Assembly: GCA_016763075.1 (NCBI GenBank)
Contig: JAESUM010000039.1
Span: forward strand, 1-61,667
DNA from: Pseudomonadales bacterium
GTDB lineage: Bacteria; Pseudomonadota; Gammaproteobacteria; Pseudomonadales; JAHRWD01
DNA length: 61,667 nucleotides
Reading direction: 5' to 3'
The notes below the pieces were generated by a model that worked only from the letters and a program-made list of their open reading frames with translations, had not been told where the DNA came from and ran no database searches. The position numbers and the translations under genes were made by a program. Positions 30,501 through 39,586 of the stretch are shown here, one piece after another; positions within the stretch are counted from its first letter, which is position 1, and every line of letters starts with the position of its first letter.

Positions 30501-31515
30501 CGGTTAAACCAGCCTTAGGTTTGGAGCCTCGGCCAACCGCGCCTTCGTCACGAATTTCTCCACCGGAGCCGGTTGCGGCACCGGGAAAGGGTGCAATTGC
30601 AGTGGGGTGGTTGTGGGTTTCGACTTTCATCAAGATATGAATATCTTCTTGGTGGTAGGCGTATTCGCGGGAGGTTGGATCAGGGAAAAACCTCCCGGCT
30701 TTGCTGCCTTCTATAACCGATGCATTGTCCGAGTACGCGCTGAGTACGCCCTGAGGGTTGAGCTTGTGGGTGTTGCGAATCATATCGAATAGCGAGTTGT
30801 CTTGGTCTTCGCCGTCAATGGTCCACTGGGCGTTAAATATTTTATGCCGGCAATGCTCGGAGTTTGCCTGGGCAAACATCATTAATTCAATGTCGTTGGG
30901 GTCTCGGCCAAGCTCAACAAAGCTTTCTGCAAGGTAGTCGATTTCGTCATCGGCTAGAGCCAATCCAAGCTCTGTATTTACTTTGTGCAGCGCCGCAGCG
31001 CCTTGCGCTAATACCGGAACACTTTGCAGCGGTTTGGCTGTGTGTTGCTCGAATATAAGACTGGTTTGATCCGCCGGCAACAGGGTTTCTGTCATCGGGT
31101 CGAACAACAATGCTTCAATAGTACGCTGTTGATCTGCGCTCAAATCTTGAGTGATTTGCAGCTGATACTGAACGCCACGCTCAACCCGCTCAACTTGCGT
31201 TAACCCGCAGTTGTGGGTGATATTTGTGGCTTTGCTGGACCATGGCGATATGGTGCCAAGCCGAGGGATCACCCATATTTCAAGTTTCTTGTCAGCAGGT
31301 TGATCTGATGCTTGTTCAGTGGGCGTTTCACCGTAGTTCAAAAGCTGCTGAAGCTTACTGGTTTGCTCTTTCGACAACGATGTTTCTAGCGATACAAAAT
31401 GAATATACCGCGCGGCTACTCCGCTGACTTTAGCCTCGGATTGATCCTTCAATTGGCTGAGAAGTTTGTTGATGCGAAACGGCGAAAGCGCGGAGGCGCC
31501 CAAGAATTGAAGCAT
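27556..31515 (-). CDS. purL: Phosphoribosylformylglycinamidine synthase (long PurL)
   Basis: Fourth step of purine synthesis: FGAR plus glutamine and ATP to FGAM. It has 1319 residues from [14 protein letters not shown], the usual start of the single-chain gammaproteobacterial enzyme; a frame extending to 31602 has no family-like residues. The N-terminal linker and two AIRS-like synthase repeats fill about 1-1040. The C-terminal glutaminase domain has nucleophile Cys1150 in GVCNGC and the His1274/Glu1276 pair in PHPER. No PurR-type operator was seen in the upstream 290 bases. Confidence 0.97.
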   Translation of the reverse strand: MLQFLGASALSPFRINKLLSQLKDQSEAKVSGVAARYIHFVSLETSLSKEQTSKLQQLLNYGETPTEQASDQPADKKLEIWVIPRLGTISPWSSKATNITHNCGLTQVERVERGVQYQLQITQDLSADQQRTIEALLFDPMTETLLPADQTSLIFEQHTAKPLQSVPVLAQGAAALHKVNTELGLALADDEIDYLAESFVELGRDPNDIELMMFAQANSEHCRHKIFNAQWTIDGEDQDNSLFDMIRNTHKLNPQGVLSAYSDNASVIEGSKAGRFFPDPTSREYAYHQEDIHILMKVETHNHPTAIAPFPGAATGSGGEIRDEGAVGRGSKPKAGLTGFSVSNLNIPGFSQPWETAYGKPDRIVSALEIMTQGPLGGAAFNNEYGRPNISGYFRSFEQQAAGPEGQEVWGYHKPIMIAGGLGNIRASQVEKHDFPAGSNLIVLGGPAMLIGLGGGAASSMASGASDENLDFASVQRENPEMERRCQEVIDRCWQLGDDNPILFIHDVGAGGLSNALPELVKDGGVGGRFDLRKVLNDEPGMSPLEIWCNESQERYVMAVDPQRMAQFEQICGRERCPFAWVGTATQEKHLQVEDPQFENNPVDLPMSVLFGKPPAMQRTVKRTEYTKDSLNTAGIELVEAARRVLQLPSVAAKDFLINIGDRSITGMVCRDQMVGPWQVPVSDVAVTSSSFDGYTGEAMAMGERTPLALIDASASGRMAVAEAITNIAAASINKISDIKLSANWMAAAGYSGQDEALFDTVKAVGMELCPELGIAIPVGKDSLSMRTVWPDPTNDTGSADKSVTSPLSLIITAFAPVVDVRTTTTPQLKTDQGPTQLLLIDLGAGKNRLGGSALAQVFQQMGDDCPNLDDAQSLKGFFELVQSLRKQGQLLAYHDRSDGGLFATLCEMSFAGHVGIDVELDADEPLSALFSEELGAVLQIKQTDQATVNAQIEALNLSAYCHWIGSLNEKDQINISCKNTVVLSASRAEYQRLWSETSYQIQALRDNPETALQEFDRLLDIENPGLSVELSFDSQQNPAAPYINTGARPRVAILREQGVNGQVEMAAAFERAGFSAVDVHMSDIISGRVKLDDVSGSGFKGLVACGGFSYGDVLGAGGGWAKSILLNNQVRDQFQAFFELEDRFSLGVCNGCQMLSQLRELIPGAQHWPEFVRNQSDQFEARFVRTKIKKSPSIFLQGMEGSSIPVVVAHGEGRVEGSAEQLKQLQNGQQIAMQYVDNRGQTTEQFPANPNGSPGGITGLTSVDGRSTIMMPHPERVFRTVQNSWFPSQPNQPSQAVEQWAEDGPWMRMFYNARKWVG

Positions 31516-31808
31516 GGAGATTAATAACCTCTTTAGGGGAAATCTCAGATAGTATTTAGGGCCGCCATGATACCGGAGTCGCCTACCGGAAGCACCCGCC
31601 ATGAAAGGTGTTTCGGCGCTTTATCAGGGCTTGCTGCAAGTATGGTATAGATTGGGGGTTTTGGGCGTGGCTAACGTGCGGTTTAGACGAGGCTTAGGCC
31701 TGAATTATGCGGTAACGATGATAAGGCTATTGTGCATTTGAGACGCTACACAACCGTTGTTGCGAATTGGTTTTTACATAGGTTTTACATGAGTTGCTAC
31801 ATTAGCTT

Positions 31809-32129
31809 TTACTTGGATGCTGGCGTCGAAGGCCGCTTGATGGCGTAAATCATTTTGCCAATCACAGACTCGAATGAGACAGGCCCAATTTGCTCAGGCG
31901 AAACGCTTTCGCTGTTGAGGCCTTTGGCCGTGAAGGTATTGTCGTAAGAGTTGATGCAAAGCACTTCTTTGATCATGCGGCCGTACTGCGGATGATCAAA
32001 CACCAAACGCTGGCCCGGGCGAATAAAGCGACCGCTTTTTTTATAGCGCAGAGTGAGTAAAACAACATAGTCACCGCAGTTAAGCTGCGGTGACATGCTG
32101 TGCCCAGCTACTCGATGAATAGAGATCAC
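31809..32129 (-). CDS. sodX: SodX, nickel superoxide dismutase maturation protease
   Basis: S26/S24-type signal peptidase of 106 residues. The catalytic Ser11 is in GHSMSP and the general-base Lys54 in RMIKEV; there is no membrane segment, as expected for a cytosolic maturation protease. Its job would be to remove the SodN leader and expose the nickel-binding His. It starts with GTG at 32129, 15 bases after the sodN stop; a stop codon lies only six codons upstream, so no longer start exists. The location directly after sodN supports this over a LexA/phage repressor relative. Confidence 0.88.
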   Translation of the reverse strand: MISIHRVAGHSMSPQLNCGDYVVLLTLRYKKSGRFIRPGQRLVFDHPQYGRMIKEVLCINSYDNTFTAKGLNSESVSPEQIGPVSFESVIGKMIYAIKRPSTPASK

Positions 32130-32144
32130 TGGTGTATTACAGGG

Positions 32145-32642
32145 CTATCCCAGTTTCGGGTAAACCACTTGTTGTGCAGGTGGGTACGGGCATTCTGCGC
32201 TGAAAGTATCAACACCTTTGCTGGCCCAGAAGATTTCTGCAAAACGGTTTACTTTAGTCAACAAATCAAGAGCCGCCGCTTTATCAATGTTTTGCTTCGC
32301 TTTAGATGCAGTCAGCATAATGCTGTGCGTCAGTTCGTGCAGCTCAGGGAACGCTTCAAGTTGAGGTGCCTTGATGTAGTCGCCCCAGATCACTTGAACT
32401 TCGTTTTTAACCTTAGTGCCATGCTCTTCTTTTTCAGAAATCAGGCGGCTAATGGTGTTTTGAGTAGCGATATTTTGCTCTTTGCCTGCTTGCTCTTCAA
32501 GAAGGTCAACCATGCGAATTACAGTCAGTGCAGCTAGCTGCGCGCTGATTGGACCATAAATTTTGCAAGGAATGTCGCAATGGGCTGAAGCAGTGTCAAA
32601 TCCGATTTGGCTATCCAGTCGGCTGATAATTCGATGTAACAT
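32145..32642 (-). CDS. sodN: Nickel-type superoxide dismutase
   Basis: Dismutates superoxide with a nickel site formed by the N-terminal 'hook' of the mature protein. It has 165 residues: a 20-residue leader ending Thr-Ala-Ser-Ala, then His21-Cys22-Asp-Ile-Pro-Cys26-Lys-Ile-Tyr29, matching the hook His1, Cys2, Cys6 and Tyr9. The rest is a helical bundle. Compared with the common consensus HCDxPCGxYDP, Gly7 is Lys and Asp10 is Gly. A good RBS (aggagc) precedes the ATG. It forms an operon with sodX. Confidence 0.93.
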   Translation of the reverse strand: MLHRIISRLDSQIGFDTASAHCDIPCKIYGPISAQLAALTVIRMVDLLEEQAGKEQNIATQNTISRLISEKEEHGTKVKNEVQVIWGDYIKAPQLEAFPELHELTHSIMLTASKAKQNIDKAAALDLLTKVNRFAEIFWASKGVDTFSAECPYPPAQQVVYPKLG

Positions 32643-33152
32643 ATTTAGCTCCTGTTAGAACAGAAAAGTGTGAAGAGGCATCTTGCGCCCTGTCTTGGTT
32701 GCCCTACCCTTGGTCAGATAATTATCTAATCAATAGTTAAGCAGAGATCTACGATCCGTTTGATTAGTTCCAAACACCCTTATAAGCCTATAGTTTATAA
32801 GGGATTAATGAACCTATTCGACCGGTGCATCATTATATAAAGCCTCGCGGTAGCGTCAACGCAGTTGTCTTACTATCGCGCTAGTTTTGCTCATTCCTTA
32901 ACTCATTATTCATAATACTGCTGCTTTTGGGCCTTCAAGCCCTTTTCGCTTCGATGAGAGATCGCTTTTGTATCTCTCAAATGCGCCGCTGAACCGCATA
33001 ATATTTGTTCACATCGACACCTTGGCCGAATGTACTACTATCAAAAGAGATCACTGGCTGTTGTTTACGGCCTATCGCTTAACGCTACATTCATGCAGCA
33101 ATACTTGTAGCGATTTCGCATTTGTCTAACTTCATATTGCCGAGAGATTAAG
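32643..33152. promoter_or_regulatory. Divergent sodN / diguanylate cyclase control region
   Basis: A 510-base region with no gene but three symmetric elements: the perfect palindrome AGATAATTATCT (32716-32727), which resembles half of a Fur-family box and lies 74-85 bases ahead of sodN; CCCTTATAA / TTATAAGGG with a nine-base loop (32777-32803); and TGAGAGAT / ATCTCTCA with a nine-base loop (32955-32979). Control by a nickel- or iron-responsive Fur-type regulator is an inference. No clear -35/-10 pair was fixed. Confidence 0.5.
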
Positions 33153-34178
33153 ATGCAAGAGTTCACTGATTCAACGGATCTTCTGGGCCATATTGCAGGT
33201 CTTACATCGCTACGAGATGTCGACCTACTTGAGCTTAGTTTACTCAAAAGCGTATACACGATTGTAAATCCAATCGAAGTGAGTTTGGTCACTATCGACA
33301 ATCAAAACTCTATTCATAAGAAAGTGGACTACGCCTCTGGCCGACACGGGACCGTATGTAAAAAAGTCACCGCAGAGGAGGATTTCTTAGGTGCCTGTGA
33401 GCAGCTTGATAATTCAACACTTGAATACTGCACGGTATCCGCTGCCACCGACCTACTTAGTGTCTTTATGCTGAGTCATAATCGTTTGGTATCTCATTAT
33501 GTAACTATTCGCTCCGTCGTCGGTGCATCCAAAAATCAATCCCAGCAAATACTGGGCATGCTGCAGATATACCGTAATTTCAAACAGCTCTTACAAGAAT
33601 CTAAAACCGACGAACTCACCGGCTTATCCAACAGAAAAACATTTGATTCCACACTGCGAAAAATTCACGAATCCATCATGCCGGCCTATGAAGAATGCTC
33701 AGATGACAAAAGACTAATTGATCAAGTCGAACATTATTGGCTTGCGATGATCGACATCGATAAATTCAAAATAATTAACGACACATTAGGCCACTTAATT
33801 GGTGACGAAGTTTTAGTGCGTGTCTCGCAAAGTTTGCAAGCATCCATTCGAAGCGAAGATATGCTATTTAGATATGGCGGTGATGAGTTCGCATTGATTG
33901 TGCGTAGCCCAGATATGAAGACAACCCAAATGGTTCTCGAGCGTATTAGGTTATCTGTTGAAGCAATAAAAATACCCAGTGCTGGGGATCTTTCTATTAG
34001 CCTTGGGTGTGTAAAATCAAGCGTAGATGTATTTCATTTAACGCTGATCGAGCATGCGGATAAAGCACTTTACAACAGTAAAAATACCGGCCGAAATAGA
34101 ACTTCTTTTTATGAAGATATTAAAATAATTGAACCTATTAACAGCGCAGCTCAATCATCAATGGTTGATCTATTCTAG
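33153..34178 (+). CDS. Diguanylate cyclase (GGDEF domain)
   Basis: Makes cyclic-di-GMP from two GTP. It has 341 residues: an N-terminal domain (about 1-145) without a membrane segment, possibly GAF-like, then a GGDEF domain with DELTGL (153-158), the metal motif DIDKFK (201-206), the inhibitory I-site RSED (233-236) and the intact active site GGDEF at 242-246. It should therefore be active and product-inhibited. It is a single gene, convergent with chpC, so a functional link to twitching is plausible but unproven. Confidence 0.93.
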   Translation: MQEFTDSTDLLGHIAGLTSLRDVDLLELSLLKSVYTIVNPIEVSLVTIDNQNSIHKKVDYASGRHGTVCKKVTAEEDFLGACEQLDNSTLEYCTVSAATDLLSVFMLSHNRLVSHYVTIRSVVGASKNQSQQILGMLQIYRNFKQLLQESKTDELTGLSNRKTFDSTLRKIHESIMPAYEECSDDKRLIDQVEHYWLAMIDIDKFKIINDTLGHLIGDEVLVRVSQSLQASIRSEDMLFRYGGDEFALIVRSPDMKTTQMVLERIRLSVEAIKIPSAGDLSISLGCVKSSVDVFHLTLIEHADKALYNSKNTGRNRTSFYEDIKIIEPINSAAQSSMVDLF

Positions 34179-34222
34179 CAACAAAAATTAACGTATTTAT
34201 TACACGCAGAAAATTATTTTCG

Positions 34223-34687
34223 CTAAATAATCGTACAAAGTTTTTCCATATCTAGCACGTATACAATACTTTCTCGAATATCTATTTTGGCCACAAATGG
34301 CCACACTTCTGACGCTGAACTCTCGTCAACCACTGAAAAAGAGCTTTCATCAATAAACAATAGCCTTGGCAGTCGATAAAATTCTAACGCGATATAGGCG
34401 TGTTCATTACTGTACGAAAGCGTATGACAAATTAGCACACGCCTTGTTTCGTCGGTTACCTTTTTAGGTAAATCCGGCACATCATCAAACGTCACTAACG
34501 GTACAATTTGACCACGCCATTCGACGCCGCCATCAACCCAGGGCGAGCCATGCTGCAAGGGTGAATTATCAAGGTGGTACAGTGTTTCCGCAATCATTGC
34601 CCCAGGAACTAACAGACTACAATCTTCACGCCAGGGTACTACGCAAGCATGTAGCTCTCTTATGTTTTGTTGTCGCGACTCAGTCAT
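34223..34687 (-). CDS. chpC: ChpC, CheW-like adaptor of the Pil-Chp system
   Basis: CheW-domain protein of 154 residues, an accessory adaptor linking receptors to the ChpA kinase. The conserved pattern of a strand followed by V-E-W-R-G-Q-I-V-P-L is present at about residues 54-64. Its start codon lies eight bases inside the chpA end, and the position matches chpC in P. aeruginosa, although chpB is missing here. It is the last gene of the Pil-Chp operon. Confidence 0.85.
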   Translation of the reverse strand: MTESRQQNIRELHACVVPWREDCSLLVPGAMIAETLYHLDNSPLQHGSPWVDGGVEWRGQIVPLVTFDDVPDLPKKVTDETRRVLICHTLSYSNEHAYIALEFYRLPRLLFIDESSFSVVDESSASEVWPFVAKIDIRESIVYVLDMEKLCTII

Positions 34688-37600
34688 GCTTTGGCGCCTC
34701 TAACAGTTCACGAACACAAGTCGTGAGTTCAGCTTCTTGGAATGGTTTACCAAGGTAATACTTAACGCCTAGCTCCAACCCTCGTTGCATATGTTTTTTA
34801 CCCGTTCGTGAGGTGATCATAATAATTGGAATATCTTTAAAGGCTTCCGTCGCGTTCATATGTTGGGCCAATTCATAGCCATTCATTCGTGGCATTTCCA
34901 CATCGAGCAACATGACATCGGGTATCGTTTCTTGCAACATTGTCATGGCTTCAATGCCATCCTTTGCGGTCACAACGTTCATGTTTTGGCGTTCGAATAT
35001 CCCCGAAGTAATTTTACGCAGTGTAATCGAATCATCGACAATCATGATCGTTGGTTTTGTTTCTACCACGGGTTCAATAATTTCGACAGGCACTTGCTGC
35101 TGGCTATCACGCATCAATGCTTTTACATCAAGCAGTAATGCGATTTTCCCGCTAGAAAGCAACGTGCCATCGACGAACCATGGGTAACGTTTAAATTGAT
35201 CACCAATTGGAACCACTTGTATTTTGGAGGTACCCATCAGGTAATCGAGCTGAACAGCAATAGAGCGCTCACCAACTTGCGCCAACAACACAGGTACTTC
35301 ACCCACTGCCGCTGTGCTTGAAGGCACTCCGGATAACCCCAAAACAGCGCCCAAATAATACAGCTCGTAAGCCGTTCCTTCGTATTCTAAAGAAGGGTGC
35401 TGCTGGTTATAGTTAGGCAAAATTTCACTTGCCCGTACTTTAATTACGCTATCGACACTGCCGTGCGGAATCGCATACACCTCGTCCGCCACTTCAACCA
35501 TTAATGCTTCGGTCAACGATAATGTAGCGGGCAACCTCATGGTAAAGGTAGTGCCTTTACCCAGCTCGGATAATATCGCAATGGTACCGCCAAGGTTTTG
35601 AACCCCGTCCATTACCGCATCCATCCCAACACCACGACCAGCGATCATTGAAACTTCGCTGGCGGTTGAAAACCCTGGTGCCATTATAACTTGGTACAGA
35701 TCTTCGTCATTTATTTCTTGATCTTCGTCGAGCATGCCTCGTTCTATTGCTGCTCTGCGGACTCGGTCCTTGTCTATTCCCGCGCCATCATCAGAGATCG
35801 AAATTTCAATATTCGAAAGTTCACGTACAAAGGATAAACGTATAGTCCCTTGTCGTGGCTTAGTTTTGCCGGTTAGGCCGCCTTCGCGGATATCGGGCAT
35901 TTCAATACCGTGCGCTACTGCGTTACGCAGCAAGTGCTCGATGGGCCCCACAATTTTTTCAAGTAAACTACGCTCAATATGTCCTTCGATACCCTCCAAT
36001 TCAAAGTTGGCTTCCTTGCCTTCACTTTGCGCCGCCATGCGTACAACACGTTGAAATCTTCCAAATTGCTGCTGCAGCGGAAGCATCAATGTTTTGAGCA
36101 AACCATCACGTACGTCTCGTGCCGCTAAGCTTGCTTTTAACATCAAACGATCAGTGTCATCTGACGATTTATCGAGGATGCCACCGATTTCAGAGAGATC
36201 TTCTACTGTCTCGGTTATCGAGCGGGTAATTTGTTGTAGGGTTGAATATCGATCCATTTCTAACGGATCAAACGCGCCATCTACTTGGCTGCTTTGCTCG
36301 CCCTGATGCTTAGACATAATTTGTGTTTCTGTCTCAACATTTAATGTACCCAACTGACGCTGCAACCGGCCAATAGTGGTTTTAAGTTCAAGCAAGCTGT
36401 ATTTATCATGGCCGTGCTGAATGTCTAAATGTGTTTGGGTAATACTGATTTCACCAGCGGTGTTAATCAGTTTATCCAGCGCGCTTGAAAGCACTCGCAC
36501 CCGTCGATCTTCACCGCTGTTCTTTTCAGCTTGTATGGGCACGGGTGCTTCACGACGAACTAACCGCCCCTGGGTAACAAACTCTTCGGTACGCTCCAAT
36601 ACTACGGGTACATTTGCGTTGCTTTGGTCGGTTTCTGACTCTGGATTATCTGATTCAAAACCAATATTGTTTTCGTCATTTACTTCGGCTTGAGAATCAT
36701 CTGTGCTAAATAATTCAGGCAGCAGTAATGTTTCGTCATCCCACTGGTCGTTCGAAGCGGCGGCTTTAACTACCGTGATTAATGGTTGTAATTCGGATAA
36801 CGGTTTGCGTTCAACCAGCTGCTTGACGTTATGGTGCATCACGTCAAAAGAGGTGCGAATCAGTTTTTGTAATCGTTCGTCATGCTTAACGTTACCATCA
36901 ATTAAACGCTCAAAAAGCGACTCTAGAAAATGGGTCAGTGCACCCATCGGATAAAGTTTGGCCACTAACGCGTTACCTTTAAAGGTATGCAAATACCGCA
37001 GCTGGGCATCCATCGCCACGACGGAATCTGTATTGGTCAACCAAACGGTAAACGCTTGGTCTAATTGCTCAACTAATTCACCCGCCTCATCCAGAAACAA
37101 TGCCAAAATTTCCGGGTCAACCGGCTCGCCGGTATTGATATCATCGAGTTCAAGAAACGAAAAGTCTTCAGCTGGATCTAGTGTTTCAGGTAGTGCCTGC
37201 GCATCAAGGAGTTCTTCAAAGTAATCGGTTTCTTCCTCTGTATGCAGCTCATCAGGTCTAGAGCCTTCAATACCTTCATTTTTTGGCTCGCTTATTTCCG
37301 AAACCAACTGTTCTGCAGTTTCTTGTTCGGTAACTACTGCATCGGAATCTACTGAATTAGATTCCACTAAATTCGACTCAACTAAATTCAACTCAACTAA
37401 GTCAGTAATTATTGGCTCGTAAGCGCTCTGGTCTTGTTCGGTCGATTCCTGTTCCGTTGTTTCTGGTTCTGTTGTCGCTAGGTCTACGGTTTCCAATTCA
37501 ACTTCTGCAAATTCTATTTCTACAGATTCACTGTCTGCTGGCGCTCCATCGATGAGCTCAAGGTCGACTGGTTCAACATCAATCATCAAATCTTGATCTG

Positions 37601-39377
37601 AGGACAGTGCAAGTTTAACCTGCAGTTTAGAAGTTACTTCGGCCAACTCAGGTAACGGTTGTTCTAGATATAAGCTATCCAGCACGTCTTCTAAACAGGT
37701 TAGGCACACATACATAAGACCGATAACATCGTCGTCGAAGTTACTCAACCTGTTCAGCGTTTGCTCCATCAATGCAATAAGCTCAGCTAATTCTGAAAAC
37801 TCGGCACGCTCAACATGAATACGGAATTGATGTAACGCAGCAGAAAACTTCTCGCGTACCTCAACGTTTTGGGTAACCGTTTTCCAAGTATTGAAATGTT
37901 CGTGTAGGCCAACCATATCGTCAATGGCGGTCGCTAAAAACGTAACGGCATCTACCCCAGTGATGGCTAATGCAGAATTGGAGCCACCCATTTCACGGTG
38001 TTCAGAAATCATCTCCCTAAGCGCAGTATTGGCCTGAGACACTTCGTCAAATAGCGATCGCCATTGTGGCGCATGCTCTACTGACTGGTTGATAGCCGCA
38101 ATTGAGCGACGCATGATATGTGCGTACTGACTTAATATGTCCAAGCTTTCGGGATCGCATGGCTTCGACAACACTGACAATGAATTACAGTATTGCTCCA
38201 TGGAATCGCTTAGCCTAGTCATGGCTTCAACGCCTGCCAAACGAGAACTACCATGCAGCGTGTGAATGGCGGTAATGAGTTCGCAATCTACTACGGTTGA
38301 GGCTCTAATGGCTCGGTCAATAAACGATATTATTCTGTCTACCTGAACATTCGATTCAGGAATGAAGATTTCGTAAAGACTGTCTTCCATCGTGCAAAAT
38401 AGCTCGGTATCTTCTACCGAAGGCTCTTGCACAACCATGTCGTTCGAAGCTTCTATTGCAGGCTCTGTTTCAGCGACTTTAAAATCATTTGGTTCAACAA
38501 CGACAACGCCGTTGCTAAGCAATTGCTCACCATCAGGGAATATATCGGCGCGGCGCTGCAATGCCAACATCTCACTCATTGGCATGAGTTGAGCAGCAAA
38601 AAACAGCTCAACCACCGATGCCATCGTTACGACAAATTCATCCATCAACACCACTAAGGCATCACTGTGATTCAAGCGGCCGGTAATCACTTTGCCAAAC
38701 AATACTTCGCCCGCAGCCGAGTACGCTGCCAGCGATACTGCACCCACTACGTTACCGCTACCCTTGAGGGTATGAAAACTACGTCGAGTGGTTTCTATAG
38801 CTTCTTTGTCTGCTGGATCAAGTCTCCAGCGCGCATATTGTTGCTGGATAACATCGAGTTCTTCCGTAGCTTCTTCGTGGAAAATATCAATGATTTCAGG
38901 ATCAATTTTATCCAACTCGGTTTGAACTTCTTTCAGCAGGTCATTACTTTCAGGGGTTTCACCCTCAGCATCGAATGTTTCTTTCGGTGCATCAAGTTCT
39001 TTACCTACCGCAGCTGAGGCCAGCGAAACCATGGCATGGCGAGAATATTCTAGGCTTTTTGAAACCACTGCAGCAAGGTCAAAATCGCTGGTTAGAAAGG
39101 AATCTAAACCAACCAATGCATCAATCAATGCTGACCATTGCTTCTCTTCAAAAACGAGGGTTTTGTGAATTAAATTGGTAACGGTTTCAGAGATGCTTCT
39201 AGCAACATCGGAAGCTTCGTGTAACTCGATAAACGTAAGCAAGTTCATCAATTTATTCAGGCCGGTTTGCGCAATTTCAAGGGTGGCTCCACCCTCGGGG
39301 TTCTCGAGATAGGCTTCTACGTTACCCATCACCAAGGATAATTCTTTGCGCGCACCTTCAACGACTAATTTATTCAT
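34680..39377 (-). CDS. chpA: ChpA, hybrid chemotaxis histidine kinase of the Pil-Chp system
   Basis: CheA-type kinase controlling type IV pilus twitching, 1565 residues from the ATG at 39377. Three histidine phosphotransfer motifs are visible: FHTLKGSG (His202), IHTLHGSS (His372) and LHTFKGNA (His797). An acidic repetitive linker lies at about 600-715. The dimerisation helices start near 900 (SSALDKLINTAGEIS), followed by the ATPase domain with N-box HLLRNAVAHGIE and G-box SDDGAGID, a CheW-like domain and a receiver domain with phospho-acceptor Asp1492 in LLDVEMP. P. aeruginosa ChpA is much longer with more phosphotransfer domains, so this is a compact form. Confidence 0.95.
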   Translation of the reverse strand: MNKLVVEGARKELSLVMGNVEAYLENPEGGATLEIAQTGLNKLMNLLTFIELHEASDVARSISETVTNLIHKTLVFEEKQWSALIDALVGLDSFLTSDFDLAAVVSKSLEYSRHAMVSLASAAVGKELDAPKETFDAEGETPESNDLLKEVQTELDKIDPEIIDIFHEEATEELDVIQQQYARWRLDPADKEAIETTRRSFHTLKGSGNVVGAVSLAAYSAAGEVLFGKVITGRLNHSDALVVLMDEFVVTMASVVELFFAAQLMPMSEMLALQRRADIFPDGEQLLSNGVVVVEPNDFKVAETEPAIEASNDMVVQEPSVEDTELFCTMEDSLYEIFIPESNVQVDRIISFIDRAIRASTVVDCELITAIHTLHGSSRLAGVEAMTRLSDSMEQYCNSLSVLSKPCDPESLDILSQYAHIMRRSIAAINQSVEHAPQWRSLFDEVSQANTALREMISEHREMGGSNSALAITGVDAVTFLATAIDDMVGLHEHFNTWKTVTQNVEVREKFSAALHQFRIHVERAEFSELAELIALMEQTLNRLSNFDDDVIGLMYVCLTCLEDVLDSLYLEQPLPELAEVTSKLQVKLALSSDQDLMIDVEPVDLELIDGAPADSESVEIEFAEVELETVDLATTEPETTEQESTEQDQSAYEPIITDLVELNLVESNLVESNSVDSDAVVTEQETAEQLVSEISEPKNEGIEGSRPDELHTEEETDYFEELLDAQALPETLDPAEDFSFLELDDINTGEPVDPEILALFLDEAGELVEQLDQAFTVWLTNTDSVVAMDAQLRYLHTFKGNALVAKLYPMGALTHFLESLFERLIDGNVKHDERLQKLIRTSFDVMHHNVKQLVERKPLSELQPLITVVKAAASNDQWDDETLLLPELFSTDDSQAEVNDENNIGFESDNPESETDQSNANVPVVLERTEEFVTQGRLVRREAPVPIQAEKNSGEDRRVRVLSSALDKLINTAGEISITQTHLDIQHGHDKYSLLELKTTIGRLQRQLGTLNVETETQIMSKHQGEQSSQVDGAFDPLEMDRYSTLQQITRSITETVEDLSEIGGILDKSSDDTDRLMLKASLAARDVRDGLLKTLMLPLQQQFGRFQRVVRMAAQSEGKEANFELEGIEGHIERSLLEKIVGPIEHLLRNAVAHGIEMPDIREGGLTGKTKPRQGTIRLSFVRELSNIEISISDDGAGIDKDRVRRAAIERGMLDEDQEINDEDLYQVIMAPGFSTASEVSMIAGRGVGMDAVMDGVQNLGGTIAILSELGKGTTFTMRLPATLSLTEALMVEVADEVYAIPHGSVDSVIKVRASEILPNYNQQHPSLEYEGTAYELYYLGAVLGLSGVPSSTAAVGEVPVLLAQVGERSIAVQLDYLMGTSKIQVVPIGDQFKRYPWFVDGTLLSSGKIALLLDVKALMRDSQQQVPVEIIEPVVETKPTIMIVDDSITLRKITSGIFERQNMNVVTAKDGIEAMTMLQETIPDVMLLDVEMPRMNGYELAQHMNATEAFKDIPIIMITSRTGKKHMQRGLELGVKYYLGKPFQEAELTTCVRELLEAPKHD

Positions 39378-39433
39378 AGATTGCAAAAACTATTTCCGTA
39401 TCGTCGCTACAGACTGTGCTGCAACGAGAGGCT

Positions 39434-39525
39434 GGCGATATCGCCTGCACCCATTCAAATACATATTAAGAGGTATTTGTTTGCGTAATTGGCTGCACGA
39501 TATTCAGCTAGTTAGAACGCTGAAT
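39434..39525 (-). repeat. Three symmetric elements in the pilJ-chpA spacer
   Basis: The 209-base spacer between pilJ and chpA holds the perfect palindrome GGCGATATCGCC (39434-39445), then CAAATAC / GTATTTG with a ten-base loop (39456-39479) and ATTCAGC / GCTGAAT with a ten-base loop (39502-39525). None has a T-run. In the transcript they would form consecutive hairpins before chpA, in the place where P. aeruginosa has pilK. Confidence 0.7.
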
Positions 39526-39586
39526 TAAACCAACTATTTCTCTACGCATTAGTTTAGGTGAATTAAAAACCTCGATACGAATCTAG

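Noticed and set aside
31516-31602. N-terminal extension of PurL to 31602
   Set aside because: The extra 29 residues are basic and unlike the family; the ATG at 31515 gives the standard start.
31809-32129. S24/S26 peptidase as a phage or LexA-like repressor
   Set aside because: There is no DNA-binding domain and it follows sodN directly, so SodX is the better reading.
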